NCBI GenBank assembly: GCA_046302855.1
Contig: JBKCHH010000072.1
Coordinates: 1-27,846, forward strand
From: JBKCHH01 sp046302855
GTDB taxonomy: Bacteria > Pseudomonadota > Alphaproteobacteria > Rickettsiales > UBA8987
DNA length: 27,846 nucleotides
Direction of reading: 5' to 3'
Below are positions 7,966 to 17,982 of this stretch, piece by piece. The position numbers and the translations under genes were made by a program. The notes beneath the pieces are model-generated. The model saw only the letters and a program-made list of their open reading frames with translations. It did no database searches and was not told the origin of the DNA. Each line of letters opens with the position of its first letter. Within the stretch, counting starts at the first letter, position 1.

Positions 7966-10900
7966 TTAATTTTTTTCAATATTTTCTTCAAACTGGCGAA
8001 GTTCTATGTTTAAACATAAAGAGCGAAGCTCCTTCACCATTACATTGAAAGATTCTGGCATTCCCATATTAAAGGTATTTTCACCCTTAATAATGGATTT
8101 ATAAACCTCATTTCTTCCAACCACATCATCTGATTTTACAGTTAGAAGTTCTTGCAGATTATAAGCCGCACCATAAGCCTCTAGTGCCCAACATTCCATC
8201 TCGCCAAAGCGTTGACCACCATGGTGCGATTTACCACCAAGCGGTTGTTGAGTAACAAGGCTGTAAGGTCCAATTGAACGAGCGTGAATTTTTTCATCCA
8301 CCAAGTGATGCAGTTTTAGCATATAGATGATTCCAACCGTTACTGGCCTTTCAAACTTTTCACCAGTTCTGCCATCTATTAGCGTAACCTGCCCAGATTT
8401 ATTTTGGCCAGAGTAAGAGATCATTTTTTCAATCTCTTCCAAATTCGCCCCATCAAACACTGGAGTAGCAAATGGAACACCTTTTTTAAGGTTTTCCGCC
8501 AATTCTAAAAGCTGTTCGTCGCTCATAGATTTTACTTCATCCCTATCAACAACATTTGGATACACTTCAACCAGCTTTTCTCTTAACTTAGCAGTGCCAG
8601 ATTTTTTGCTAATATCTTCAAGCAGGTTCTTAATTTGATGACCAATTTCGTAAGATGCCCAGCCTAGATGGGTTTCTAAAATCTGCCCTACATTCATCCT
8701 AGAGGGAACGCCAAGCGAATTTAGAACAATATCAACTACTCTGCCATCTTCTAAATGTGGCATATCTTCCATTGGAGCAATTTTAGAAATTACACCTTTA
8801 TTGCCATGCCTACCCGCCATTTTATCACCAGGTTGTAGCTTTCTTTTGATGGCAACGAAAATTTTTACCATTTTTAGAACGCCTGGTTGCAGATCATCAC
8901 CACTTTGCACCTTTTCAATTTTTAACCTTAGTCTTTCTTCTGCCTTTTTATTAATGTTTTCATAGTCTTGTTTGATGTCAGCAATTCTATCCATCACCTT
9001 ATTATCAACTACAGTTAAATCTATAACCTGTTGATTATTAAGCGAGGCAACATCATTTTTAGTTAGCTTTTGCCCTTTTTTCAAAGAACCAACTGCTTTT
9101 CTAAGCTCTTGCCCAGTTACTAACTCTTTGATTTGCTTAAATAAATGCGAAGTTAAAATTTTTACTTCATCATTTTTATCTTTCTTTAGCTTATCAATTT
9201 CTGCCATTTCTATAGCAATAGCCCTTTCGTCCTTTTCTATTCCTCTTCTTGAAAATACACGAACCTCAACCACAGTGCCAGAAATACCAGGGCTCATTCT
9301 TAAAGAAGTATCCCTTACATCGGCAGATTTTTCACCAAAGATGGCACGAAGAAGTTTTTCTTCTGGCGTCATTGGAGATTCACTTTTTGGCGTAACCTTG
9401 CCAACTAGAATATCGCCAGCCTTAATTTCAGCACCAATATGGGCAATACCAGTTTCATCTAGGTGGGCAAGCTGTTCTTCGCTTACACCTGGAATATCAC
9501 GGGTAATTTCTTCTGCACCTAGTTTGGTATCCCTTGCAACCACTTCAAATTCTTTAATGTGGATGGAGGTGAAAACATCGTCCCTAACTATTCTTTCAGA
9601 AAGTAAAATCGAATCTTCAAAATTGTATCCATTCCAAGGCATGAAGGCAACAAGCAGGTTTCTTCCCAATGCCAGTTCGCCCAAATCGGTGGATTGACCA
9701 TCGGCAATAATATCGCCCGCCACCACATAATCACCCTTTTTAACGATTGGCTTTTGGTTAATGCAGGTGTTCTGGTTAGTTCTTTGGAACTTACGCAGGT
9801 TATAAATATCCACTCCTTTTGCAATATCATCACCCTTTTCTTGAATAGAAATAACTACGCGGTTACCATCAACCTGTTCAACATAACCTGGTCTTTTTGC
9901 AATAACGGTTGAGCCAGAATCAATAGCCACAATAGATTCCATACCAGTTCCAATTAATGGAGCTTCAGAATTAATTAGTGGAACAGCCTGACGCATCATG
10001 TTAGAACCCATCAAAGCACGGTTTGCATCATCATTTTCTAAAAATGGAATTAGTGAGGCGGCAACAGATACAATCTGTTTTGGTGAAACATCCGCTAAAT
10101 CAATTTCATTTGGGGATGCCATAATAAAATCTCCACCTTTACGGCAAGAAACAAGGCTATCAACAAATTCACCCTTGGCGTTAATGTTGGCGTCTGATTG
10201 TGCGATTGTATATTTACCCTCATCAATGGCAGAAAAATAAATTACCTCATCAGTAACTTTTGCATTTACTACCTTTCTGTAAGGTGATTCTATAAAACCG
10301 TAATCGTTAATAGTAGCATAAGAGCTAAGCGAATTTATAAGACCAATATTTTGACCCTCTGGCGTTTCTATTGGACAAATTCTGCCATAGTGGGTTGGAT
10401 GCACATCCCTTACTTCAAAGCCAGCTCTATCGCGAGAAAGACCACCAGGCCCTAAAGCAGATACTCTTCTTTTGTGCGTTACTTCAGATAATGGATTGGT
10501 TTGATCCATAAACTGTGATAACTGCGAAGATTGGAAGAAGTCTTTTAATACAGTAGATAAAGGCTTAGAGTTAATAATGTCATTTGGCATTATTGTATCT
10601 AAATCAAGCGTGGTAACTCTCTCTAGAATATTTTTTTCTATTTTTACTAGCCCAACTAACACTTCATTTTCAACCAGCTCACCCACTGAACGAACACGAC
10701 GATTGCCAAGGTGATCTATATCATCCACCTCTTCAAACCCATCACGCACATTAATAATTTTGCGAACGGTAGCGTTAATATCTTCGTTAGTAAGGGTCAT
10801 TATTTCATCAGGGATTTTTAAGCCAAAACCCTTATTGATTTTCATTCTACCAATTCTAGATAGGTCATATCTTTCTGGTTTGAAAAATAGGGTATTGAAT

Positions 10901-12084
10901 AGTTCCCTTGCAACCTCTTCGGTTGGTGGCTCACCAGGGCGAAGAACACGGTAGATTTCAGATAGGGCTTCCAACTGAGTTTCATTTTTATCTGCTAGCA
11001 TTGTGTTTAGCAAATAGAACCCATTTTTTTGGAAGGGGCTAATAACTTTTAAGTTTTTAATGCCCAGTGCCTCTATTGATTTTAATTTTGCAAGCTCAAC
11101 ATGCTCACCCGCTTTAAATAGAACCTCCCCAGTTGATTGTTCAATAACATCATCTGCTAGGTAAGTGTTAATTAAAATTTCTTCTGGAGCAATAAAATGC
11201 TTTAAATCAGCATTATCTTTAATAGATTTTCTAGTTAATTTTTCGCCTTTTTTGGCAATTAAATTTTCATCTTTTGCATCTACTAAATCGAATTCAAGAA
11301 CACGATTTAAGAAATTATCAGGGTTAAAAGGTAGGGTCCAGTTAGTGGATTTTCCTTTGCCTTCTTTTTTCAAATCAACTACTTGATAGAATTCAGTTAG
11401 CAAATCTTTCTTTTTGTAGCCAAGGGCATAAAATAATGAAGAAACATAAATTTTTCTTTTTCTATCAATACGGAAGTATAAAAAGTCTTTTGAATCAAAT
11501 TCAAAATCTAGCCAAGAACCCCGGTAAGGAATAATTCTAGCGGTAAATACAGTTAGGTTAGAACCTGCCACTGCCTTATCCACATCTACAAAAATACCAG
11601 GTGAGCGGTGCATTTGCGAAACTATAACCCTTTCAGCCCCGTTAATAACAAAGGTTCCGTTATTGGTCATCATTGGAACATCGGCGAAATAGGTAAACTG
11701 CTCCTTAATGCTTTTAATTTCTCTTTTGCCAGCCTCTTGATCCACATCCCAAATAATTAGCCTTAGCTTTACTCTAAGACCTATAGAGTAGGTTACGCCC
11801 CTTTGGATACATTCAGTTACTTCATATTTTGGGTGATCAAATTCACATTCAACAAATTCTATAGTGATGGTTTTATTTTGGTCTTCTATTGGAAAAACCT
11901 GATTAAAAACATTAGTTAAGCCACATGGGGCAATTTTTTTAGAAGTGGAATCTAAATCAACATTAATAAACTGCTGATAAGAATTTTTTTGCACCTCTAT
12001 TAGGTTGGGTAATTTAATTACATTATCTGATTGTAATTTACCGAAGTTTCTTCTTATTCTTTTGGCGGAAGCGAATGAATGCAT
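7966..12084 (-). CDS. rpoB: DNA-directed RNA polymerase subunit beta
   Basis: This is the second catalytic subunit of RNA polymerase, 1372 residues, full length for an alphaproteobacterium. The rifampicin-pocket segment is canonical, with [12 protein letters not shown], then [13 protein letters not shown], then [13 protein letters not shown]. The C-terminal part has [21 protein letters not shown], typical of beta at the junction with beta'. A long span near residues 960-1080 ([10 protein letters not shown] onward) is the lineage-variable coiled region. No substitution in the rifampicin cluster stands out. The gene follows a 183-base gap after rplL that contains a hairpin, and is followed by rpoC after 24 bases. 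There is no Shine-Dalgarno sequence at the start. Confidence 0.98.
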   Translation of the reverse strand: MHSFASAKRIRRNFGKLQSDNVIKLPNLIEVQKNSYQQFINVDLDSTSKKIAPCGLTNVFNQVFPIEDQNKTITIEFVECEFDHPKYEVTECIQRGVTYSIGLRVKLRLIIWDVDQEAGKREIKSIKEQFTYFADVPMMTNNGTFVINGAERVIVSQMHRSPGIFVDVDKAVAGSNLTVFTARIIPYRGSWLDFEFDSKDFLYFRIDRKRKIYVSSLFYALGYKKKDLLTEFYQVVDLKKEGKGKSTNWTLPFNPDNFLNRVLEFDLVDAKDENLIAKKGEKLTRKSIKDNADLKHFIAPEEILINTYLADDVIEQSTGEVLFKAGEHVELAKLKSIEALGIKNLKVISPFQKNGFYLLNTMLADKNETQLEALSEIYRVLRPGEPPTEEVARELFNTLFFKPERYDLSRIGRMKINKGFGLKIPDEIMTLTNEDINATVRKIINVRDGFEEVDDIDHLGNRRVRSVGELVENEVLVGLVKIEKNILERVTTLDLDTIMPNDIINSKPLSTVLKDFFQSSQLSQFMDQTNPLSEVTHKRRVSALGPGGLSRDRAGFEVRDVHPTHYGRICPIETPEGQNIGLINSLSSYATINDYGFIESPYRKVVNAKVTDEVIYFSAIDEGKYTIAQSDANINAKGEFVDSLVSCRKGGDFIMASPNEIDLADVSPKQIVSVAASLIPFLENDDANRALMGSNMMRQAVPLINSEAPLIGTGMESIVAIDSGSTVIAKRPGYVEQVDGNRVVISIQEKGDDIAKGVDIYNLRKFQRTNQNTCINQKPIVKKGDYVVAGDIIADGQSTDLGELALGRNLLVAFMPWNGYNFEDSILLSERIVRDDVFTSIHIKEFEVVARDTKLGAEEITRDIPGVSEEQLAHLDETGIAHIGAEIKAGDILVGKVTPKSESPMTPEEKLLRAIFGEKSADVRDTSLRMSPGISGTVVEVRVFSRRGIEKDERAIAIEMAEIDKLKKDKNDEVKILTSHLFKQIKELVTGQELRKAVGSLKKGQKLTKNDVASLNNQQVIDLTVVDNKVMDRIADIKQDYENINKKAEERLRLKIEKVQSGDDLQPGVLKMVKIFVAIKRKLQPGDKMAGRHGNKGVISKIAPMEDMPHLEDGRVVDIVLNSLGVPSRMNVGQILETHLGWASYEIGHQIKNLLEDISKKSGTAKLREKLVEVYPNVVDRDEVKSMSDEQLLELAENLKKGVPFATPVFDGANLEEIEKMISYSGQNKSGQVTLIDGRTGEKFERPVTVGIIYMLKLHHLVDEKIHARSIGPYSLVTQQPLGGKSHHGGQRFGEMECWALEAYGAAYNLQELLTVKSDDVVGRNEVYKSIIKGENTFNMGMPESFNVMVKELRSLCLNIELRQFEENIEKN

Positions 12085-12215
12085 TATAATTTGAACTTTT
12101 AGGTTAAAGTTTTATAATCTTATAATATTTTAGCTGGACACTCTCTGTAGAAACATTTTTGCTAAATGCAACTTAAATTTGTAAAAAACTTAAATTAAAT
12201 TCTACGGTTTGATAA

Positions 12216-12249
12216 TTGCACCAGAATTTTTAAAAAATAACCAGTGCAA
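12216..12249 (-). promoter_or_regulatory. Hairpin in the rplL-rpoB gap, attenuator or processing-site candidate
   Basis: On the minus strand UUGCACUGG (plus 12241-12249) can pair over nine bases with CUGGUGCAA (plus 12216-12224) across an A/U-rich 16-base loop that is itself largely self-complementary. Two of the nine pairs are G-U wobbles; on the plus strand these would be C-A mismatches, so the fold suits only the transcribed strand. The matching gap of E. coli holds an attenuator and an RNase III site, so a similar role is plausible by position. Confidence 0.4.
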
Positions 12250-12267
12250 CTATCTTTAAAAATAGAA

Positions 12268-12639
12268 CTATTTAAGCTCCACTTTACCACCTTGAGCTTC
12301 AATGGCAGCTTTAATTTTATCAGCTTCGTCTTTTTTAACTCCTTCTTTAATAGCTTTAGGAGCAGATTCAACTAAGGTTTTAGCTTCTGCTAAGCCTAGG
12401 TTGGTAATTTGACGAACTTCTTTAATGATGTTGATTTTGTTTGGACCCACATCTTTCAATATTACATTGAACTCTGTTTTTTCTTCAACAGCAGCGGCAG
12501 CTACACCAGCGCCAGCTACAGCAACTGGAGCGGCAGCAGTTACACCCCATTTTTCTTCTAGCATTTTTACAAGCTCTGAAGCCTGAATAATGCTAAGGGC
12601 AGATAGGTCGGTTACGATTTTTTCAAGATTGGCGGTCAT
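12268..12639 (-). CDS. rplL: 50S ribosomal protein L7/L12
   Basis: L7/L12 forms the flexible ribosomal stalk that recruits translation factors and is present in several copies per ribosome. The 123-residue product has the N-terminal dimerisation domain (1-32), an Ala/Val/Gly-rich hinge (about 33-52) and the C-terminal domain with the factor-binding segment [20 protein letters not shown]. Its start is marked by a perfect AAGGAG six bases before the ATG, the strongest site in this operon and in keeping with the need for more L12 than other ribosomal proteins. It follows rplJ by 34 bases. Confidence 0.97.
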   Translation of the reverse strand: MTANLEKIVTDLSALSIIQASELVKMLEEKWGVTAAAPVAVAGAGVAAAAVEEKTEFNVILKDVGPNKINIIKEVRQITNLGLAEAKTLVESAPKAIKEGVKKDEADKIKAAIEAQGGKVELK

Positions 12640-12645
12640 TTTATA

Positions 12646-12651
12646 CTCCTT
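12646..12651 (-). promoter_or_regulatory. Strong ribosome binding site of rplL
   Basis: AAGGAG lies six bases upstream of the rplL ATG on the minus strand. The other genes of the operon mostly lack such a site, so this one probably raises L12 output. Confidence 0.75.
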
Positions 12652-12673
12652 TTAGTTTATGGTTAAGGTTTGG

Positions 12674-13186
12674 TTAATTGGTTTGTTTTGACTTTTGATC
12701 AATTACACTGGCTAGGTTTCTAGCAGGTGTTCCGATGATGCTAGCAAGTTTCGAAGCCGGTGCTTGCAATAGCCCTAATAGTTTAGATCTAGATTCATCT
12801 AGAGATGGCGTTTTGGCAAGAATTCCAACCTGTTCTTCGCTTATTTTATCGCCTGCGAAGGAACCGCCAATAATTTTTAATTTTTCAAATTCTTTAGAAA
12901 ATTCAGCCACAACCTTTGCTGGTGAAACTGCATCGCTAGAATAGACAAGAGCAACTGGACCCTTAAAGTATTCGGTTATGTTAGAAAACTTTGTATCATT
13001 AGCTGCATTTTTTATAAGGGTATTTTTTGCAACCTTAACAAAAACATTATTCTGCCTTGCTTTTTTGCGAAAATCTTCAATTTGTGCAACTGTAAGCCCG
13101 TGATAATGGCACACCACAATGGTAGCTGAATCTGCAAATACAGATTTTAGCTGTTCCACTTCTTGTTTTTTTTGCTCTCTATTCAT
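12674..13186 (-). CDS. rplJ: 50S ribosomal protein L10
   Basis: L10 is the base of the ribosomal stalk, binding 23S rRNA with its N-terminal domain and L7/L12 dimers with its C-terminal helix. The 170-residue length is normal. The N-terminal motif VVCHYHGLTVAQIEDFRKK and the following KVAKNTLIKNA segment are typical. The C-terminal part (ASIIGTPARNLASVIDQ) is the helix region that carries L12. It lies between rplA (12 bases upstream) and rplL. In E. coli the L10-L12 complex represses its own mRNA; no clear leader structure was identified here. Confidence 0.96.
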   Translation of the reverse strand: MNREQKKQEVEQLKSVFADSATIVVCHYHGLTVAQIEDFRKKARQNNVFVKVAKNTLIKNAANDTKFSNITEYFKGPVALVYSSDAVSPAKVVAEFSKEFEKLKIIGGSFAGDKISEEQVGILAKTPSLDESRSKLLGLLQAPASKLASIIGTPARNLASVIDQKSKQTN

Positions 13187-13198
13187 AATTACTTTTTT

Positions 13199-14020
13199 TT
13201 AAGCTACTTGTTTTTCAGCCTTTCTTTCTTCAATTAAAAGGGCTGGACCCATTGTAGAGCTTATATACACGGATTTAATAAACTTTCCCTTTACATCTTT
13301 TGGACGATTGGAGGAGATGTAGTTATAGATTTTTTCGAAATTATCAACAAGTTTTTTTGTTTCAAAATCAATTTTTCCAAAACCAGCGTGAACAATTCCC
13401 TGCTTATCGGCTCTAACTTCCACTTGCCCAGCCTTAATTGTTTTTATAGATTCTTCAATATTTTCTGAAACTGAACCTAATTTTGGGTTAGGCATTAAAC
13501 CTTTTGGACCTAAAATTTTAGCAAGTTGCCCTAGTTTTGGCATAAAAGAAGGTGTGGCGAAGGTTTTATCGAAGTTAATAATACCTTTTTTTATGTCTTC
13601 AAACACAGCTTCATCCGCAATTAAATCTGCCCCTGCTTTTTTTGCCAAATCCCTTTTTTCTTCAGGAACAAAGGCAACCAGTATTATTTTTTTGCCAGTG
13701 CCAGCTGGTAAGTTAATTGAGGCTCTAATTTGCTGATCAGACTTTGCAGTATCAACATTTAGGTTAAATATTACCTCTAGAGTTTCTTTAAACTTGGTTT
13801 TAGAAACTTCCTTTAGCAAATCTATTGCCTTTTCTACCGAATATGGCTTGTTTTCAACCTTTTGTTTAAAGGCAAAAACTCTTTTAGAAACACCGCTTGG
13901 CTTACCAGCCCTTTTAGCTCTGTCTCCTGTTTTCTTGCCAGTTGCTTTTGGTGCAGAATTTGCGTTTTTCTTTACCTTTTTTACTTCTTTTTCTGTTTTT
14001 GTTTTTTTAGCTTCTGTCAT
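13199..14020 (-). CDS. rplA: 50S ribosomal protein L1 with lysine-rich N-terminal extension
   Basis: L1 forms the mobile L1 stalk at the tRNA exit site and in many bacteria represses translation of the rplK-rplA mRNA. The usual bacterial protein is about 230 residues; this one has 273. The family core starts near residue 46 (SKRVFAFKQKVENKPYSVEKAIDLL) and contains the conserved KFKETLEV and LGPKGLMPNPKLGSV segments. The first 45 residues are rich in K, A, T and G and are not family-typical; no ATG lies closer to the core, so the extension appears real. GGAGG lies 12 bases before the ATG, within the end of rplK; the genes are one base apart. Confidence 0.96.
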   Translation of the reverse strand: MTEAKKTKTEKEVKKVKKNANSAPKATGKKTGDRAKRAGKPSGVSKRVFAFKQKVENKPYSVEKAIDLLKEVSKTKFKETLEVIFNLNVDTAKSDQQIRASINLPAGTGKKIILVAFVPEEKRDLAKKAGADLIADEAVFEDIKKGIINFDKTFATPSFMPKLGQLAKILGPKGLMPNPKLGSVSENIEESIKTIKAGQVEVRADKQGIVHAGFGKIDFETKKLVDNFEKIYNYISSNRPKDVKGKFIKSVYISSTMGPALLIEERKAEKQVA

Positions 14021-14021
14021 A

Positions 14022-14462
14022 TTACTCTGTAACCTCCAATCCCATTGATCTTGCTGAACCTTTTATCATATTCATTGCCCCTTCTATAGAAACGGCATTC
14101 AAATCTTGCATTTTGGTTTCAGCAATTTTTTTAATTTGTGCAAGACTAATTTTTCCAGCCTTCTGCAAGCCTGGTGTTTTTGAACCAGAAGCAAGCCCAA
14201 TAGATTCTTTTATAAGGTAAGAAACTGGCGGTAATTTGGTTTTAAAATCAAAAGATTTATCTTTATAAACTTGGATAATTACAGGAAGTGGGCCTTTTTT
14301 ATCCTTCGTTTTATCATTAAACTGTTTGCAGAACTCCATAATATTTACGCCTGCTTGACCCAAGGCTGGACCAACTGGAGGTGCTGGGTTTGCTTTACCT
14401 GCCTGAATTTGCAGTTTTATTAGCTTTACTACTTCTTTTTTTGGTTTTGCTACAGTACTCAT
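14022..14462 (-). CDS. rplK: 50S ribosomal protein L11
   Basis: L11 binds the GTPase-associated region of 23S rRNA and is needed for factor function and the RelA-dependent stringent response. The 146-residue product has the signature [20 protein letters not shown] in the N-terminal domain and a C-terminal rRNA-binding domain ending in [15 protein letters not shown]. The length is normal. It lies between nusG (9-base gap) and rplA (1-base gap). Confidence 0.97.
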   Translation of the reverse strand: MSTVAKPKKEVVKLIKLQIQAGKANPAPPVGPALGQAGVNIMEFCKQFNDKTKDKKGPLPVIIQVYKDKSFDFKTKLPPVSYLIKESIGLASGSKTPGLQKAGKISLAQIKKIAETKMQDLNAVSIEGAMNMIKGSARSMGLEVTE

Positions 14463-14471
14463 ATATAATTA

Positions 14472-15011
14472 TTAGTTAGTTGTTTTTTCCACTTGTGAAA
14501 AGTTAAGCTCAACAGGGGTTGCCCTGCCAAAGATAGAGACTGAAACCTTTAACATGCTTTTTGCCTCTTCAATTTCTTCTACTACGCCAACGAAAGATTC
14601 AAATGGCCCCTCTGTAATTCTAACCTCTTCGCCAATGTTAAATTCAATTTTGTTGCCGAGAGCCTTAGAGCCTTCTTCAACCTGTTTGAAAATCTTATCA
14701 ACTTCTTTTTGCAGCAATGGTAACGGCTTACTTTTTTTGCCACCTAAAAAGCCACCCACCTTATCTATAGAGCGAATTACCTGCCACACATCATCATTTA
14801 AATCTACCTTTACTAGAATATAACCAGGTAAAAGAGATTTTTTTGTTTCAGTTTTTACGCCACGCCTAACCTCTACAACATTTTCTAGTGGAACATATAC
14901 ATCCTCTAGCCTTGAAGATAGCCCTTTTTTTTCAAGTTTTTCTTGAATTTGCTTAACAACAGATTTTTCCTGCCCAGAGAAAATATGTAAAATATACCAT
15001 TTAGCTGACAT
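14472..15011 (-). CDS. nusG: Transcription elongation/antitermination factor NusG
   Basis: NusG binds RNA polymerase through its NGN domain and links it to Rho or the ribosome through its KOW domain. The 179-residue product starts KWYILHIFSGQEK, typical of the NGN domain, has LLPGYILVKVDL in its middle, and ends with a KOW domain (about 125-175, VRITEGPFESFVGVVEEI). It follows secE by 18 bases, the order seen in most bacteria. Confidence 0.97.
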   Translation of the reverse strand: MSAKWYILHIFSGQEKSVVKQIQEKLEKKGLSSRLEDVYVPLENVVEVRRGVKTETKKSLLPGYILVKVDLNDDVWQVIRSIDKVGGFLGGKKSKPLPLLQKEVDKIFKQVEEGSKALGNKIEFNIGEEVRITEGPFESFVGVVEEIEEAKSMLKVSVSIFGRATPVELNFSQVEKTTN

Positions 15012-15029
15012 CTTATTTTGATTTTAAAG

Positions 15030-15221
15030 TTATATTCCTAAAATTAATCTTATTAACGCAAACATAGCCCAATCTATAGTAACAAAAAATAAAGAGGCAA
15101 CTAAAACTAAAACCAGCACTATGCCAGAAGAGGCAACAACCTCTTTTCTAGTAGGCCAAGAGACTTTTTTAGCCTCAGTCTTTACTCCGTCAACAAAATT
15201 TTTTACCGTTAAAGTATTCAT
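15030..15221 (-). CDS. secE: Preprotein translocase subunit SecE
   Basis: SecE clamps SecY in the inner-membrane protein channel. The product is a short, single-helix form of 63 residues with the signature EAKKVSWPTRKEV (about 16-28) before one membrane helix (about 32-58), as in most bacteria other than enterics. It is the first gene of the secE-nusG-rplKAJL-rpoBC operon, with a promoter close upstream. The usual tuf and tRNA-Trp genes are not next to it; the ATP synthase Fo operon lies upstream instead. Confidence 0.95.
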   Translation of the reverse strand: MNTLTVKNFVDGVKTEAKKVSWPTRKEVVASSGIVLVLVLVASLFFVTIDWAMFALIRLILGI

Positions 15222-15254
15222 ATTTATGTGATATATTTTTATAAAATGAGGTGC

Positions 15255-15282
15255 AAAATAGTGAAAGTTTCTGTAATGTCAA
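15255..15282 (-). promoter_or_regulatory. Promoter of the secE-rpoC operon
   Basis: On the minus strand a consensus TTGACA (plus 15277-15282) is separated by 16 bases from TATTTT (plus 15255-15260), preceded by an A/T-rich tract that could act as an UP element. The expected start near 15248 leaves a leader of about 27 bases before secE. It is one of the best promoter matches in the window. Confidence 0.6.
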
Positions 15283-15358
15283 ATTAAAATAAGTAGGTTT
15301 TGTTCTTTTATTCTCAAATAAACAGCGGGCAGGGTTTGAACTTAAGTAAAGAAAGTTC

Positions 15359-15874
15359 CTAATGAAGCTTTTTCTTAACTTGGGCTACGGAATTAACAAG
15401 GATGTTGTTTTTTTTGCCCACATCTTTAAGTTCTTGCACAAGCATATCTTCTGCCTTTTTTACGGCAAGTTCAGATAAGGCAAGGTTTATATCGGTAATT
15501 GCCTTTAATTGATATTGACGAATTTTTTCATCGGCAATAAGCATTTTTTTCTCAACCTCTTTTTTCACCTCTACTTCCATTGTGTCTATTATGCGGTTGG
15601 CCTCTTTTTCCGCCTCAGCAATAATAAGTTGCGATTCCTTTTCAAACTCACTATATTTTTTTTCATAAGAGGCTAAAAGCTCCTGGGCTATTTCTTTAAG
15701 CCTTGCGGAATCTTCTAAATTCTTTTCAATTTCCTTTGCCCTGCCATCTAGTTTACCTATAACCAACTTAGCCACTGGCTTATAAACAGCTGCCACGAAT
15801 AAAACGAAGGCGAAGCCTACAAAAAATTCTTGGGTTAAATAAAATGGTTCTACTGCTAAATTTTCTATTGCCAT
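15359..15874 (-). CDS. atpF: ATP synthase Fo subunit b
   Basis: Subunit b is part of the peripheral stalk that holds F1 against the membrane rotor. The 171-residue product has one N-terminal membrane helix (about 13-33, EFFVGFAFVLFVAAVY) followed by a long charged coiled coil. It is the last gene of a minus-strand Fo operon, five bases after the b' gene. Two different b-type genes in tandem are typical of alphaproteobacteria and photosynthetic bacteria. A weak AGGTAG lies upstream of its start. Confidence 0.92.
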   Translation of the reverse strand: MAIENLAVEPFYLTQEFFVGFAFVLFVAAVYKPVAKLVIGKLDGRAKEIEKNLEDSARLKEIAQELLASYEKKYSEFEKESQLIIAEAEKEANRIIDTMEVEVKKEVEKKMLIADEKIRQYQLKAITDINLALSELAVKKAEDMLVQELKDVGKKNNILVNSVAQVKKKLH

Positions 15875-15879
15875 AATAA

Positions 15880-16320
15880 CTACCTATTATTATCTAAAAT
15901 TGTTGATTTAATTTGCCCAGCTAATTTTTCAGCAGTGTCTGGGATTTCTTTTCTTTCCTTTTCTAACTCTACATTAAGGGCAGAAATAGATTTATCCAGT
16001 CTTTTTTGCATTTCTTCGCTAATTTCTTTGCTTTTTTCGTAATGATACTTGTAGGCAGATTCCTTAGCCTTATCTATTTTGCCTTTTGCTTTTAAGCGAA
16101 CATCATTAAGCAGATTTTCATACTTTTTTCTAAGCTCATCTGTTTCCCTACCCATATCCTCTGCCTTATCGCGGTAGCCTTGCGTAAGCTCTGCCCTTTT
16201 TGATAAGATGTCAGCAATTCTAGGCAATATTACCTTCGCCATTGTAACATACAAAATGGAGAAGGTAATAAATAGCCAGAATAGTTGTTGCGGAAAGGTT
16301 GAAAAATCTAACTGAGGCAT
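15880..16320 (-). CDS. atpG': ATP synthase Fo subunit b'
   Basis: This is the second peripheral-stalk subunit, 146 residues, starting MPQLDFSTFPQQLFWLFITF. The PQ-DFSTF-QLFWL opening is characteristic of b' rather than b. One membrane helix (about 11-31) is followed by a charged coiled coil with many K and E residues. It is placed between atpE (20-base gap) and atpF. It is often named atpF2 or atpX in other genomes. Confidence 0.9.
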   Translation of the reverse strand: MPQLDFSTFPQQLFWLFITFSILYVTMAKVILPRIADILSKRAELTQGYRDKAEDMGRETDELRKKYENLLNDVRLKAKGKIDKAKESAYKYHYEKSKEISEEMQKRLDKSISALNVELEKERKEIPDTAEKLAGQIKSTILDNNR

Positions 16321-16340
16321 TTTACAAGTGAATTAAATGC

Positions 16341-16586
<246 letters not shown>

Positions 16587-16611
16587 TTATTTGCGGTTAT
16601 GGTTAAAAAAA

Positions 16612-17337
16612 TCAGTGCATGTTTACGGCATCGTTTAAATAAATGCAAGACAATAAAGTGAAAATATATGCATGTAAAAAGGCAATAAAAATTTCAAAAC
16701 CAGTCATTAAAAATAAAAAGCCAAAGGGAATAATTCCAAAAGCCCCCATGCCAACAATAAAGCCAGCTATTACTTTTAAGATAATATGCCCTGCTAACAT
16801 ATTAGCCGCCAACCTTATAGATAATGAAATTGGGCGAATAAAATAAGAAACCAGCTCAATTAATACAATCACTGGTGCCAACCAACCTGGAATTCCGCTT
16901 GGTAAAAGAAGGTGGAAATAATGCCTGCCGTGCTTCACAAAGCCAATAGTAGTAGTGGTAATAAATATCATAAGAGCCAGTGCAAAGGTAACTATAATAT
17001 GGCTAGTGGCGGTAAAACTGTAGGGAAACATTCCCAAAAGATTACAAAACAAAATAAAAATAAATAGCGAAAAAATTAGGGGAAAGTATTTTCTGCCTTC
17101 ACTTCCCACATTTTCTTTTACCAAATTAGCCCCAAAAAGATAAGCCATTTCTACAATAGATTGAAATCTACCCGGCACAATTTCTCTTTTTCTAGAACCC
17201 AGCAAAAATAGCGAAATGGAAGATAAAACCGCAATCACCATAAATAGGGCAGAGTTGCTAAAGCTAACATCAAAGCCAAAAAGGGTAATTGGTTCACCAA
17301 TTCTATTAATTTGAAACTGTTCTAAGGGATTATGCAT
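16612..17337 (-). CDS. atpB: ATP synthase Fo subunit a
   Basis: Subunit a forms the two proton half-channels beside the c ring. The 241-residue protein is strongly hydrophobic with five or six membrane helices. The essential arginine is R175 in SLSIRLAANMLAGH, and the preceding ELVSYFIRPISL segment is highly typical. The length matches the alphaproteobacterial family. It is the first gene of the Fo operon; no atpI precedes it. It faces atpH across an 84-base divergent intergenic region. Confidence 0.97.
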   Translation of the reverse strand: MHNPLEQFQINRIGEPITLFGFDVSFSNSALFMVIAVLSSISLFLLGSRKREIVPGRFQSIVEMAYLFGANLVKENVGSEGRKYFPLIFSLFIFILFCNLLGMFPYSFTATSHIIVTFALALMIFITTTTIGFVKHGRHYFHLLLPSGIPGWLAPVIVLIELVSYFIRPISLSIRLAANMLAGHIILKVIAGFIVGMGAFGIIPFGFLFLMTGFEIFIAFLHAYIFTLLSCIYLNDAVNMH

Positions 17338-17364
17338 TATTTAAAAAATTAATCATTTCATAGA

Positions 17365-17393
17365 TTGACTTGTTATTAATTAATAAATAATAT
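17365..17393 (+). promoter_or_regulatory. Promoter of atpH-mlaD
   Basis: TTGACT (17365-17370) is followed after 17 bases by TAATAT (17388-17393), a near-consensus sigma70 promoter with an expected start near 17400, 20-odd bases before atpH. The same 84 bases must also hold the divergent atpB promoter; on the minus strand TTGATA (plus 17395-17400) is a possible -35, but no convincing -10 follows. Confidence 0.6.
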
Positions 17394-17421
17394 TTATCAA
17401 ATAGTTTTTTAGGGTTTTTTT

Positions 17422-17982
17422 ATGTCTAAGAATAAGCAGGTTATAAGAAATCGTATTGCGAAAAGGTTTGCCATCGCGTTATTTTCCATTTCAAAGTCTT
17501 TTGAGGAAAAGGTTTTGGTGGAACATAACTTAGAAAGTTTTGTAAATTTACTAAAAGAAAATGATAGGCTAAAAACCTTCTTCTATAATAAGGTAACTGA
17601 AATTGAAGATTTAAAATCTGCCAGCAACGCCATTGCAGAAGAGTTAAAATTTCAAGAAAATACCCGCAATTTTCTGCTTCTTCTTTCAGAAGATAGGCGG
17701 TTTGATTTAATAAATTTAATATTTGCTGATTTTAAACTTTTGCTTCAAGATTTAGCTAATAAAAAAGAGGTGTTAATTGAATCTACCAATGAGCTTAGCA
17801 AAAAGGATGAAGAGGAGCTTAACAAAACCTTATCCAGCTATCTTAATAAGGAACTGGTTATTACCAAAACCATTAATCCAGATTTAATTGGTGGCGTAAA
17901 AATTCAGTTTGATTCTTATTTATTTGATGCTTCAATAAAAGGTAAATTAAACAGAATAAAACAACAGTTAAATATTTCTTAA
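17422..17982 (+). CDS. atpH: ATP synthase F1 subunit delta
   Basis: Subunit delta (OSCP) ties the top of F1 to the peripheral stalk. The 186-residue protein has the family N-terminal helical bundle (IAKRFAIALFSIS through residue 110 or so) and the C-terminal signature NPDLIGGVKIQFDSYLFDASIKGKL. In most alphaproteobacteria atpH begins the F1 operon atpHAGDC; here it is followed without any gap by mlaD and the other F1 genes are not in the window. It lies divergent to the Fo operon. A modest AGGG lies seven bases before the ATG. Confidence 0.94.
   Translation: MSKNKQVIRNRIAKRFAIALFSISKSFEEKVLVEHNLESFVNLLKENDRLKTFFYNKVTEIEDLKSASNAIAEELKFQENTRNFLLLLSEDRRFDLINLIFADFKLLLQDLANKKEVLIESTNELSKKDEEELNKTLSSYLNKELVITKTINPDLIGGVKIQFDSYLFDASIKGKLNRIKQQLNIS

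Noticed and set aside
9588..9833. Frames inside rpoB and other genes on the opposite strand or in other phases
   Set aside because: They lie wholly within well-supported genes and translate to no recognisable protein.
10361..10560. Possible natural rifampicin resistance from the rpoB sequence
   Set aside because: The core rifampicin segment is canonical; the Q in [10 protein letters not shown] is, from memory, also found in related alphaproteobacteria and is not evidence of resistance.
15305..15340. tRNA-like T-arm motif (GTTCAAAC on the minus strand) where tRNA-Trp often lies upstream of secE
   Set aside because: The bases on either side of the loop do not pair into a T-stem and no anticodon arm or acceptor partner is present.
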